From positions 1,043,972 to 1,107,971 of the forward strand of contig JAOAHD010000007.1 in the NCBI GenBank assembly GCA_026415395.1: a DNA stretch of 64,000 nt, read 5' to 3'. Positions 34,901-43,108 of the stretch are shown one piece after another. The stretch is from Candidatus Binatia bacterium (GTDB lineage: Bacteria; Desulfobacterota; Binatia; HRBIN30). The notes under the pieces were generated by a model. That model was given only the letters and a program-made list of their open reading frames with translations. It had not been told where the DNA came from and made no database searches. Numbering within the stretch: position 1 is the stretch's first letter; each line of letters begins with the position of its first letter. A program made the translations under genes and the position numbers.

Positions 34901-36308
34901 CATCCTCGTTGGCACCTCAGTAGAGGGCGGGGCGGCGACAGAAACGATGCTGTTGAGGAACATCGTGGTGGGGAACGGCGAAGCGGTTGCAGCGGCGAAT
35001 GGCGTTCAGATCAAAGTCAGTGCGAATTCGCGGGAGGGGTTTCGGTCCTCATACAACGTTGTGTGGGGCAGGACCCCGTTTGCAGCTGATACCCCGCGCT
35101 CGGATAGCGACCTCGTGGTCGACCCCTTGCTCAGAAATCCGGCCGGCCCCGACGGTATCTTAGGCGCGGCGGGTTTTGCTGATGATGACTTCACCTTGTC
35201 CCAAGGGGACGACAGCATCGAGGTTAGCCCAGCGGTCGACCTCGATGTGGAGGTGCCTGATTCACATCACTGGGGCTCGACGACGGAACTTGGCACTCCA
35301 GACTTGGGCGCGGTCGATGCTGGATACCACTATCCACTCTTCCACCCGCTCGTTGAGCTAGGGCGCCCGGTATTTGTGCGCGGCACCGGCGATGATCGCA
35401 ACGACGGCAGCTCTCGCCTCAAAGCAACCCGCACAGTGGAACGAGCCCTCGAGCTTACCGGAGGTGGCGGATTCGTCATTGTGGGGCCGGGGCGATATCC
35501 GGTTTCGGGCTTGGCCTTAGGGCGTCGGGCGGGCAAGGAGAAAGGGCCAACGCCAATCTTGTGGGGTGATGAAACGGGCTTGCTGACGGGGGATGCTCCT
35601 GGGCCGGTTATTCTGGACTTTGGGGGCGGACGTGGGGTGACAGTTCGTGGGTCGGCCGTTCTCCATGGGCTGCGCCTGGTCAATGCGCGCAATGCCGCAG
35701 TGCGGGTGTTGGCGGGAGCTCGCGACGTGTGGGTGCAGCACAACGTGTTTTGCGGAAATGACGGCGATGGCGTGTGGAGCGCTGCCACGGGGGTTGATCT
35801 GGTAAACAATTTGTTCGCTGGTAACGGCGGATGGGGAGTCCGCTTGACGCCGAGGCGTGGTACCGGATACGTGCGAGTTATGAACGCCACCGTTGCCCAG
35901 AATGTTGCCGGAGGTGTGTGGGTCACGGACCGCACGCGGCCCCGCACGCAGGTGCGGCTGGCGAACAACGTGATTGCTGGTAACGGCGGGACCGGCGCGA
36001 TGCTTTACGTCGGCTCAGGGCGCACCGTGCCCTGGGGTTACAACTTGAACGCCGATGGCTACAGCAAGGCGCCGGTGCAAGGTCCCGGTGCGGTGGCCGC
36101 TCCACCGCAATTCAGTCGTGAGCTATCGCAACCACCTCCCGCCTGTCCCGAACCAACGGCCTTTCGTTTGCTCCCATCGAGCCCGGCGCGCGACGCTGGC
36201 ACGGGCGACCTGCGGCTTCTTGGGTTGACCGGAAGGAGTGCCACTGTCGACGACGCCCCTGACCTGGGTCGGCCTGATTTGGGTTATCACCGCCTGGTCG
36301 TGCGTTGA
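31986..36308 (+). CDS. Exported giant beta-helix protein with three copies of one module
   Basis: GTG 31986 begins a 1440-residue protein with a signal peptide (WAAVLCVSIVPGPLCA, cleavage near residue 29). The remainder is right-handed parallel beta-helix, with rung repeats such as NGIRLES, GGIVVNAG and NNLVYANG. It divides into three units starting near residues 30, 791 and 1127. Each starts with a VR..G.DgNDGR motif, then VGPG.Y, then GD..G..TGD..GPV, and ends in an aDaG / D.G..Y type motif. Such proteins include polysaccharide lyases, epimerases and cell-surface adhesins. No catalytic triad could be assigned. It follows the carbamoyltransferase cassette and may act on the exported polymer. 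Confidence 0.88.
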   Translation: MWWHLRPSVSQPLWAAVLCVSIVPGPLCAATIYVRIGGNDNADGRTPATALRTIAAAASRISNPGDVVVIGPGTYEEGNIAPARNGIQGRPVSFRGDPTGVETGDPAGPVRIVVRPPATTAFLLLGNRFVRISDLQIEGGSDAGIQARPRPGGSASAALVLERVLVRGSAKRGIDLRGVQGSVQIESSEVSDNGSGGLSVEGDGATTTVTILNSQIQRNNGPGVFLRLLSAATITGSTLQNNTGAGMVVRGASAIVVQGNQFISNAEESVSAGSLEPVTDLVLENNRSSAAGKTAFVLVASGEARLRGNVVTAEGSHPGAGISVEAAGHEPLVLSIEANQVDGVSDDCVLARSAGVVRLAENALKNCGGNGIRLESVSAATVVANSATQLAGSGILINGGDRINLVANSVTQARGGGIVVNAGATQLQAIRLDRGEISAADGVGVSIRGAAAVRVVGTTVRDGSGHGVLLREVSRVELDRLQVGRMGGTGLIVGGDTDFSNRSVRVSGGRWYHLGGGALKVWTQGSVSVTGTEVLDSGGPGISVAGLPATRVEIVDASIGMHQADGVFIRGVRSGALVNNRVFSNRQSGIVLRSTDQVFVANNLVYANRGEGLAVGVGGEPSARTVVVFNTLYGNGLRGIRIDGPGDSSLVEGGLVLNNIIAGNREAGIAVARTAMPGYVSGFNVNTDGYAPDTRRNPFDIVASPGFLDPAGPDGVLGEDGFRDDNFRLAHRRTGQPANSAAVDAGSDDVGVLGVSGSTAADGLPDTGRADAGFHYGLDASSLSQKVNPPFMPLFVRSAAGSDGNDGRSPSTALASIRNAFERAVAGVTVVVGPGYYREGDIRIRNSSGRVTFLGDPSGYLTGDLPGPVLVDATGFDTGFVIQDGGPVLVRGFYVTGALQAGIQVRAGADSAEIRDNIVFSNLRRGIDVNGANNVSVRNNLVYANGTGGVQIQASRGSLVEGNTIYGNGADGILVGTSVEGGAATETMLLRNIVVGNGEAVAAANGVQIKVSANSREGFRSSYNVVWGRTPFAADTPRSDSDLVVDPLLRNPAGPDGILGAAGFADDDFTLSQGDDSIEVSPAVDLDVEVPDSHHWGSTTELGTPDLGAVDAGYHYPLFHPLVELGRPVFVRGTGDDRNDGSSRLKATRTVERALELTGGGGFVIVGPGRYPVSGLALGRRAGKEKGPTPILWGDETGLLTGDAPGPVILDFGGGRGVTVRGSAVLHGLRLVNARNAAVRVLAGARDVWVQHNVFCGNDGDGVWSAATGVDLVNNLFAGNGGWGVRLTPRRGTGYVRVMNATVAQNVAGGVWVTDRTRPRTQVRLANNVIAGNGGTGAMLYVGSGRTVPWGYNLNADGYSKAPVQGPGAVAAPPQFSRELSQPPPACPEPTAFRLLPSSPARDAGTGDLRLLGLTGRSATVDDAPDLGRPDLGYHRLVVR
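32079..36305 (+). repeat. Internal triplication within the beta-helix gene
   Basis: Three successive modules begin at about 32079, 34359 and 35362. All share the start pattern VR-x-G-x-D-x-NDGR followed by GPG-x-Y, a TGD-x-x-GPV segment and the closing DAG/DxGxHY segment. The first unit is about 760 residues, about twice the length of the other two (336 and 314), so it has extra helical coils. Confidence 0.8.
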
Positions 36309-36311
36309 GGG

Positions 36312-37499
36312 GTGCCAGCGAGGTCTCGGAAGGTGCGTGCAGCCAATCGACCGCTTCGTATCGCTTACGTGATTAATGAAATGGTAGTCGGAGGGACCCA
36401 GACACACTTGCGGCAGGTCCTCCGGCTCCTGGACCGACGGGACTTTGATCCGACATTGATTTGTTTGAGCGGGCGTGGTGCTTTGCTCGAAGATGTTCGC
36501 CGTTTAGGCGTGCCTGTGTTTGCACCCGGCGCGCGTCTGGATTTTCAAGGGTTAAGTTTAGCGCGTCGTGTTGTTGCGTTAGCACGGCTTCTACGGCAGC
36601 AACGACCTGACATTGTTCATAACTACCTTTTGAGAGCCAATTTTGTGGGAAGCGTTGCCGCACGTCTGGCTCGCGTCCCGGTCGTTGTCTGCAGTACCCG
36701 CGGTTGTCATGAGCTACACGGTGCACACTTGATCGCTGCCAAAATCGGCAATGCACTGGCTGATCGCGTTATGGTCAATGCCCTGGCTGTACGCGAGTTT
36801 GTCCACGAGCATGAGGGCTGCCCTCGCGAGAAGATGTTCGTGGTCCCCAGCGGGATCGACACGGGTCGCTTTGCTCCCCTGCCTGGTAGCGGCTTTAAGT
36901 CGCGCCTGGGAATTCGCGAGCATTGCATTGTAATCGGTACCGTTACGCGCCAACGAATTCGTAAGGGCGTGGAGGAATTCGTCCGTGCCCTGGCGGAGGT
37001 CGCGCGCAAAGAGCCGCGCTTGCATGGCTTGATCGTAGGGGAGGTGGACGACACCGGCGAGCTCCGCCGGATTGTTGCGGAGTTGGGAGTCGAGGAGAAA
37101 CTCACCCTTGCAGGCCGGCGAGACGATATGCCGGAAGTGTACGCAGCCATGGACTTGTATGTCCTTTCCTCGCACGATGAAGGAATGTCCAACGCGCTTC
37201 TCGAGGCATTGGCGATGGAGAAGCCAGTGGTCGCCACGGACGTTGGGGGTACTGGCGAGGTGGTCGAAGCTGGAAAAAGCGGCATCCTGGTGCCCCCGAA
37301 AGACTGGCGCGCGCTCGCGGCGGCGCTTACCGAGATGCTGAGCAAACGCCCGAGGTGGCCGGAGATGGGTAAAAGCGGCCGCGCAAGAGTGGAACAACAT
37401 TTTTCTGCTCAGGCAATGGTGCGTGAAATCGAGGAGGTTTACCGGCAACTCGCAGCCGACCGCGGAGTTGTACGCGGGCAGCAGCCATTGGCGGCGTGA
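36312..37499 (+). CDS. GT4-family glycosyltransferase
   Basis: The 395-residue protein is a GT-B enzyme with acceptor lobe LRIAYVINEMVVGGTQTHL and a donor lobe including HCIVIGTVTRQRIRKGVEE and the EX7E-type region SNALLEALAMEKPVVATDVG. GTG 36312 is four bases after the beta-helix stop; GTG 36333 would shorten it by seven residues. It should act cytoplasmically on the lipid-linked repeat. Nothing in the sequence fixes donor or linkage. Confidence 0.9.
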   Translation: MPARSRKVRAANRPLRIAYVINEMVVGGTQTHLRQVLRLLDRRDFDPTLICLSGRGALLEDVRRLGVPVFAPGARLDFQGLSLARRVVALARLLRQQRPDIVHNYLLRANFVGSVAARLARVPVVVCSTRGCHELHGAHLIAAKIGNALADRVMVNALAVREFVHEHEGCPREKMFVVPSGIDTGRFAPLPGSGFKSRLGIREHCIVIGTVTRQRIRKGVEEFVRALAEVARKEPRLHGLIVGEVDDTGELRRIVAELGVEEKLTLAGRRDDMPEVYAAMDLYVLSSHDEGMSNALLEALAMEKPVVATDVGGTGEVVEAGKSGILVPPKDWRALAAALTEMLSKRPRWPEMGKSGRARVEQHFSAQAMVREIEEVYRQLAADRGVVRGQQPLAA

Positions 37500-37511
37500 C
37501 GGAGGAGGAAG

Positions 37512-38777
37512 ATGGCAATTCAGGTGACCTACGTTGGCCACGCATGTATGCTCATGGAGTCGAACGGAACGCGGATTCTTATGGATCCGTGGCTCAGTGA
37601 TCCGGCATACCACAATACTTGGTGGCACTTTCCAGAATTGGAAATTACGCCGCGAGATTTGGGTAGGCTCGACTACATCTACATTTCGCACGAACATGCA
37701 GACCACTTCGACCCCACCACGCTCGCGCAACTGGATAAATCCGCAACCATCTTAATCGCCCGTTATAAGAAGCGACGGTTCTACGAGCGGATTCGCGCCC
37801 TGGGTTTCGACAAGATCCAGGAGTTAGAGTTTGGCGAAACGTATTCGCTGAACGGCAGCGGTCTCACGGTGCGGCTGATCGCACCTGACCGTCCGTGGGA
37901 TGACAGTGCAATCTTGGTGAAGGACAGGGATACGACGGTCCTGAACGTCAACGATTGCCATCTGGACGACACCACGCTGCGGAGGCTGGGCAACGAGGAA
38001 CGGATCGACCTCGCTTTTCTCACATTCACAGGAGCTTCGCAGTATCCTGGCTGCTTCGAGTTTCCCCTGGGTTCCAAAATCGAACGTTGGCGCGCATCGA
38101 AGGAAGCACACCTGGATGAGTTCGTGAGCTGGGCTCGCTTGCTGCGAGCGCGGCAGGCGGTGCCGGCAGCAGGCAACTACGCTCTCCTGGCGCCGGAACA
38201 GCTTTTCCTCAATACTCCTAATTACGTGAACACACCCGCGGAGGCCATCCAGCGGCTGCAACAACAAGCACCCGAGGTGGAGGGCTTGCAAATGAATCCC
38301 GGGGACGTGTGGTTGCCGGATGGGGAGTTGCGACGGCACAAGCCGGCGCCAGATTGGTCTCGCCGCATGGAGATGATCGAGGAGCTAAGTCGCAGACACG
38401 CCGACCGCATTGCTGCTGGCTTTGCCTCTGAGCCAGAGGCGCCGAGGGATCTCTTCGATCATTTCCATGACTACTTTACGGGTTTGCTCCGCAGCGACCC
38501 CGGTATCGGGAAGCGCGTGAACATTGTCACTCACTGGGTGGTAGACGGTCCGCACGGGGGTGACTGGGTTGTGGACTTTACCCGCGAGCGGGACTGGGTT
38601 TACCGCGGCGTACCAAATCACTGGAATCTCCGGCTCAAATGGCCAGCCACCTTGGTGTACCAAGGAGTTGCCCTTGGAGGAATTTGGGACGACCTTGTCC
38701 TGTCCTTCCGCGTGCGCCTGGCTCGAAACCCGGATCGGTACAACAAAGAATTCTGGACTTGGCTTTGCAAACTCTGA
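37512..38777 (+). CDS. Metallo-beta-lactamase-fold protein, UlaG/CMAH-like
   Basis: The 421-residue protein has TYVGHACMLMES and IYISHEHADHFDP with metal ligands His60, His62, Asp64 and His65, and a later VNDCHLDD. The whole chain, including the C-terminal part (NIVTHWVVDGPHGGDWVV), resembles CMP-N-acetylneuraminate hydroxylase-type proteins but without the Rieske domain. No signal peptide, so cytoplasmic. GGAGGAGGAAG lies just before ATG. It sits between a glycosyltransferase and a pseudo-phosphatase gene. Hydrolysis or oxidation of a sugar nucleotide is possible; the actual reaction is unknown. Confidence 0.75.
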   Translation: MAIQVTYVGHACMLMESNGTRILMDPWLSDPAYHNTWWHFPELEITPRDLGRLDYIYISHEHADHFDPTTLAQLDKSATILIARYKKRRFYERIRALGFDKIQELEFGETYSLNGSGLTVRLIAPDRPWDDSAILVKDRDTTVLNVNDCHLDDTTLRRLGNEERIDLAFLTFTGASQYPGCFEFPLGSKIERWRASKEAHLDEFVSWARLLRARQAVPAAGNYALLAPEQLFLNTPNYVNTPAEAIQRLQQQAPEVEGLQMNPGDVWLPDGELRRHKPAPDWSRRMEMIEELSRRHADRIAAGFASEPEAPRDLFDHFHDYFTGLLRSDPGIGKRVNIVTHWVVDGPHGGDWVVDFTRERDWVYRGVPNHWNLRLKWPATLVYQGVALGGIWDDLVLSFRVRLARNPDRYNKEFWTWLCKL

Positions 38778-38787
38778 GTAGGCGGAC

Positions 38788-39999
38788 GTGACCGGTCAGC
38801 CAAATATCGTGCTCCTCTGTTTCGAGTGTGCTCCGAGTGGACTGTTTCCCTCCGTCTCCGAGGAGGGGCCCCACGACGAATGGTTGCGCAGTTTGGCACT
38901 GGATGGGCTCCGCTTTTCCCGGGCCTACACCAACTCGCCCGGAACGCTGGAATCCTTGGCGTCGTTGTGGACTGGTCTTTGGCCCGCTGCACACGGCGTG
39001 ACTTGTGAGTCACCCACACGGCTCCTAATCGTACCGACCTTGCCCACCCGGCTCAGTAACGTCGGTTACAAAACCGTGGGGATTTGCCCAGAGACGGAAC
39101 TCGCACGGCGGGCGGACATTGTGCAGGGGCTGCAGGAGTGTATCGCCCCTCGTTGGCGTGATAGGGTTGTCGAGCGTGTTCGAGCCTTTGGGCGGGCCGT
39201 GGCTGCCCGCCGCGCGGTGGGCGGTGCGCCAAGGTCGCTGTGGGTAAACTTCACATTCTTCCGTTGGCTGGACAGAACGAGCCAGCCGTTGCCGTTCTTT
39301 GCTTGGTTATTTTACCCGGTTAAACATCCTGAGAAGTCGGAAACTTCGAACCTTTTCCGCTGCGACGCGCCGATGTGTTCGAACGCCGCGCGGCATGTGC
39401 GGGACGTCGTGCGCGCTTTGCAAACCAGGGGCTTGTGGGACACCACGATTCTCGTGGTGACGGCCCTACGGGGTGCTGTAGGATCGGTGGAGGCGGATTT
39501 GGACCCGCTGGCGGAGGAATTGGTCAGAGTTCCGCTGTTCATCCGACTCCCAGAGCCAGCTCCGCGCGGCTTCGTGGTGGAAGAGTTTTGCCAGCTCAGC
39601 GATGTTAGCCCGACATTGGTCTATCGGGCTGGCGGGGTTTGGGAAGAGAATGAAAGTCGAGGGCGGGTGCTCATACGGGGCAATCGAGCCACGCCCGGGC
39701 CCGCGTGTGCGGTGGTGGAAGAGTATCGGGGCAGCATGGGATCGCCGGTAGGCGGCCAGCGCCGGCGGCTTCTGCGTACGAACCAGTTTCGCTTCGTGTG
39801 GAGGTCGGATGAAGCCGTGAAGCTTTACGAGGCGCAGGCTCCAGGTGAACAACGAGACATGGCGCTCGAACAACCCCAGACTGTTGCGTCACTGCGCGCC
39901 CAGCTGTTTGCGTGGCTGGCAAGGCAAGTGGACGGGTCCGCCCTGGAATTATTGCCATCGGAGACAAAGAACATCTTAGCCCGAAAAGGGGAATCATGA
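38788..39999 (+). CDS. Degenerate sulfatase/alkaline-phosphatase-fold protein (pseudoenzyme)
   Basis: The 403-residue protein has the shape of a sulfatase (NIVLLCFECAPSG, ESLASLWTGLWPAAHGV, TTILVVTALRGAVGS) but key residues are changed. The first metal ligand is Glu13 instead of Asp. The nucleophile position has Thr53 in PGTLESLASLWTG, with no P-x-R. The second metal motif DHGE is replaced by LRGA. It thus appears catalytically dead or re-purposed. No signal peptide is seen. It overlaps an apparently active superfamily member by four bases (ATGA), so the two may form a complex. GTG 38788 is the start. Confidence 0.75.
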   Translation: MTGQPNIVLLCFECAPSGLFPSVSEEGPHDEWLRSLALDGLRFSRAYTNSPGTLESLASLWTGLWPAAHGVTCESPTRLLIVPTLPTRLSNVGYKTVGICPETELARRADIVQGLQECIAPRWRDRVVERVRAFGRAVAARRAVGGAPRSLWVNFTFFRWLDRTSQPLPFFAWLFYPVKHPEKSETSNLFRCDAPMCSNAARHVRDVVRALQTRGLWDTTILVVTALRGAVGSVEADLDPLAEELVRVPLFIRLPEPAPRGFVVEEFCQLSDVSPTLVYRAGGVWEENESRGRVLIRGNRATPGPACAVVEEYRGSMGSPVGGQRRRLLRTNQFRFVWRSDEAVKLYEAQAPGEQRDMALEQPQTVASLRAQLFAWLARQVDGSALELLPSETKNILARKGES

Positions 40000-41345
40000 T
40001 TCGGCGGAGGGTCTTGGTCATTGGTCTCGATGGGGCTCCTGCGAGTTTGCTGCTTGGTGGTACACAGGAACTATTTCCTAATCTCCACCGCTTGGCCCGT
40101 GCTGGGCAGTTCGGCGTGTTACGCAGTTGCGATCCGCCAATCACCGTGCCCGCTTGGGCGTGCATGCTGAGCGGTCGGGATCCTGGAGAGCTGGGCCTTT
40201 ATGGATTTCGCCACCGATACGGTCACGGGTACGCGGACCAAGAATTGGTCCACTCAGGTTTGCTACCTCTCGGTATGCTCTGGGACTGGGTGGGAGAACG
40301 AGGTGGGCGTGTTATCCTCCTCGGCGTTCCACCCGCCTACCCCCCCCCGCGCTTGGACGGAGTGGTGGTGAGCTGTCTGCTGACTCCGGGAGGAACCCGG
40401 CCGCGCTGCGAGCCCAGTGAAACGGAATCCTTGCTCTCCACGATTGCCCCTGACTACCGATGCGACATTGCCGACTTCCGTTCCACCCCGGATGCGGTGC
40501 TCCTGGAGCAGGCCGTGTGTGCTCTCCGCGCCCGCTTCCGCGTTGCCCGCGAGCTGGCGAGGCGGGAACCTTGGGATCTCTTCGTCCTGACGGACATTGG
40601 TTCGGATCGTGTGCAGCACGGGCTCTGGGGCGCATCAGGGGACAACGGCCATCCTGGCGCGGAGGTGCATGCGTATTACCAGCAGGTCGACGCGGAAATC
40701 GGGGTATGGACGAGCGAGCTTCCTGACGACGTGTGCATTTGGATTGTCTCGGATCACGGGGCTCAGAGGTGCCGCGGGGGTGTGTTTCTGAATGAATGGC
40801 TGCGCCGTCGGGGGTGGCTCCGGCTGGTCAGCGATACTATTGGCGCCAGGTCGCTGACCCCGAAGATGGTTGACTGGCATCGCACGCGAGCCTGGGCTGA
40901 GGGTGGGTACGTCGGCCGCATTTATCTGAATGTCCGAGGTCGCCAAGCGCATGGAACCGTAGATCACGCTGACGTTGATCGCGTTTGTGAAGATTTGCGC
41001 GCAGCGCTGTGCGCAGATCTCGCCGAGCGTGAGGACGGCCGAGTGCCAATTCTGGCTAGCCGGCCTCAAGAGATTTACCGCGACTGCCGCGGATTCCCCC
41101 CTGACTTGCTCGTATACGTAGACGGGCTGCGTTGGCGCGTTTTCGGCGGTGTCGGTGTGCATCCCCTGTGGAGCGAGCAGAACGACTTTGGCCGTGACCG
41201 TGCGAACCATCATCACGACGGTGTATTCATCGCGTGGGACCCACATGCTTCGAGCTACGGATTTCGAGGAGTGCTGCCTCTGGTCTCGCTGCGTGGCTTG
41301 TGGGAACGGCAGTTACTAGGAGAGCCGGCGGAGTTCTTGGGATGA
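39996..41345 (+). CDS. Alkaline-phosphatase-superfamily phosphodiesterase/phosphotransferase
   Basis: ATG 39996 gives 449 residues. Metal ligand Asp12 (VLVIGLDGAPA), nucleophile Thr50 in ITVPAWACMLSG and the metal site IVSDHGAQRC are all present, so it is probably active, unlike its partner upstream. It closely parallels the layout of the enzyme at 8168, with the Asp-to-Thr spacing nearly identical (39 versus 38 residues). No signal peptide is obvious. It overlaps the pseudoenzyme gene by four bases and lies 53 bases before a membrane glycosyltransferase. Substrate unknown. Confidence 0.85.
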   Translation: MIRRRVLVIGLDGAPASLLLGGTQELFPNLHRLARAGQFGVLRSCDPPITVPAWACMLSGRDPGELGLYGFRHRYGHGYADQELVHSGLLPLGMLWDWVGERGGRVILLGVPPAYPPPRLDGVVVSCLLTPGGTRPRCEPSETESLLSTIAPDYRCDIADFRSTPDAVLLEQAVCALRARFRVARELARREPWDLFVLTDIGSDRVQHGLWGASGDNGHPGAEVHAYYQQVDAEIGVWTSELPDDVCIWIVSDHGAQRCRGGVFLNEWLRRRGWLRLVSDTIGARSLTPKMVDWHRTRAWAEGGYVGRIYLNVRGRQAHGTVDHADVDRVCEDLRAALCADLAEREDGRVPILASRPQEIYRDCRGFPPDLLVYVDGLRWRVFGGVGVHPLWSEQNDFGRDRANHHHDGVFIAWDPHASSYGFRGVLPLVSLRGLWERQLLGEPAEFLG

Positions 41346-41398
41346 AGATTCCAAGTTTTCAGAACCGGTGGCGAAAGTGAGCTGGCCGGGAAGGCACC

Positions 41399-43108
41399 GT
41401 GGAAACCCTCTGGTCTTGGTTGCGCAGACAACCCCGTCACGTCCGTATTGCACTTGTGGTCATTGTTGTTGCGAGCTTGCTGCTGAATACAATCGGCATC
41501 GGTTGGGGCTTGCCAAATGACAATCGCTCGTGGTCGGCGGACGCCTTGCAACCACTTACTCCTCTCTCCGTGGGGCGTCACGTGCTCTTTGGTGACTCTT
41601 GGAACTCTGGGTGGTTTTACTTCAAGTATCCGGTGGGCCATCCGATGCTGTTGCTCGCGGCTCAAAGCCCGCTGCTCGTGGCCAAGTGGCTGACCGGAGA
41701 GCTCGGCCGCCCGCAGGCACAATACCCCTTCGGGTTTAGAAACCCCGAGAAAAGCTTAGCCGAACTGGCGATCGTGATGCGGATTGTTAGCGCGTTCATG
41801 GGCACACTGCTCGTGTTCCTGGCTTTTTGCGCCGCGGCGATATTGTTGGGGAGTGGGACGGCGGGACTTTGGGCATCCGTAACCGTGGCTGGTTTGTACC
41901 CGGTCGTGTTCTACAGTCACACGTCGAACGTCGATATTCCCTTGCTGTGTTGGTTAGCCCTGGGCTTTGTTGCCGTTCTGTGGTCGGCTCGGAACAATTC
42001 GCTGACTGCGAGCGCTGTTGGCGGCATTTCTGCAGCGATGGCGCTGTTAACGAAAGAGCAAGGCATCGGCTTCTTGCTTGCTCTTCCCTTGGTGTGGATC
42101 CTGGTGGGTACGGCGCAGCATGGCTCCGGTTCTGTATCGCTGCGGCACGCGCTGCGTCACGGCATCACCGCATTGGTCGCGTTCGTGGTCACCACGTCTA
42201 TCGTGGCAAACGTGCTGTGGAATCCCTCAGGTTACTTCAACCGTTGGCGCTTTTTGATGGGAACGTTGCCAGCGGAGGTGCGGGATCGGTACGCTCCCTA
42301 CCAGTTCCTGACTCAAGTGCCTCAGGAGTTTTCTTGGGCTCGCGAAGCTGCGAAGGCGGGCAAAACCGTTGCGGTGGTGGGGCACACGCTCGGACCAGTG
42401 GTGTCGCTGCTTGGTTTAGTGGGGTGCTTACTCTGGGCTTGTATGGCTGGCCGGAGCTTCCTTGCGGTGGGTATTACTGCGGTGACCTACTATCTCGTGT
42501 CGTTGCGGGCGCTGGAACTGGTACAGGTCAGGTATGCATTGCCAGCCGCTTACCTCGCCAGCCTCACCATTGGCGGCACAGGAGTTCTCTTGGAACGTTT
42601 GAACGTCCGCCCGGTCATCTCGGGGGCCATGCTGTTCGTTTGGGGCGCCATGGCGCTGGCTCCTGGTGTGGAAACGGTGCGGTTGCTCTTGCGCGATCCG
42701 CGGTATGCGGCTGAGCGGTGGTTTGCGGAGCAATGGCCTGCGCACGGTGTTCGGGCCGAGATTTACCAGCCACTGACCTACCTGCCGAGATTTCCTCAAG
42801 GCTGGGAGGTGAGGACAATCCCACTGGAGGACCGGACAAAAGAAAGATTTGCTGAACGTGCGCCAGACTTGATTGTGTTGAGTAGCGGCGGGCGAGCTGG
42901 ATTGACCGGCACCTATCGGCGCGACTGGCGGCCGGGCGAGGCGTTTTTCCGCGAGTCTCCAGCCAGCATTGAATTCTTCCGCGCGCTGCGGTCTGGCACC
43001 TTGGGATATGAATTGTCGGCAACATTTGCGACGCCTACTTGGCTTCAAACTCGTATTCCAAGCTTGAATCCGACAATCAGCGTGTATACGCGAAGAAGCA
43101 CCCCATGA
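41399..43108 (+). CDS. GT39/ArnT-like membrane glycosyltransferase
   Basis: The 569-residue protein has about ten or more hydrophobic segments and the acidic first-loop arrangement of GT-C enzymes (GWGLPNDNRSWSADALQPL). The transmembrane part runs to about residue 440, and a soluble C-terminal domain follows. GT39 proteins transfer sugars from polyprenyl-phosphate donors on the periplasmic face. The neighbouring gene encodes a dolichol-phosphate mannose synthase-like GT2 enzyme, which could supply that donor. GTG 41399 is the start; the gene overlaps the GT2 gene by four bases. Confidence 0.8.
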   Translation: METLWSWLRRQPRHVRIALVVIVVASLLLNTIGIGWGLPNDNRSWSADALQPLTPLSVGRHVLFGDSWNSGWFYFKYPVGHPMLLLAAQSPLLVAKWLTGELGRPQAQYPFGFRNPEKSLAELAIVMRIVSAFMGTLLVFLAFCAAAILLGSGTAGLWASVTVAGLYPVVFYSHTSNVDIPLLCWLALGFVAVLWSARNNSLTASAVGGISAAMALLTKEQGIGFLLALPLVWILVGTAQHGSGSVSLRHALRHGITALVAFVVTTSIVANVLWNPSGYFNRWRFLMGTLPAEVRDRYAPYQFLTQVPQEFSWAREAAKAGKTVAVVGHTLGPVVSLLGLVGCLLWACMAGRSFLAVGITAVTYYLVSLRALELVQVRYALPAAYLASLTIGGTGVLLERLNVRPVISGAMLFVWGAMALAPGVETVRLLLRDPRYAAERWFAEQWPAHGVRAEIYQPLTYLPRFPQGWEVRTIPLEDRTKERFAERAPDLIVLSSGGRAGLTGTYRRDWRPGEAFFRESPASIEFFRALRSGTLGYELSATFATPTWLQTRIPSLNPTISVYTRRSTP

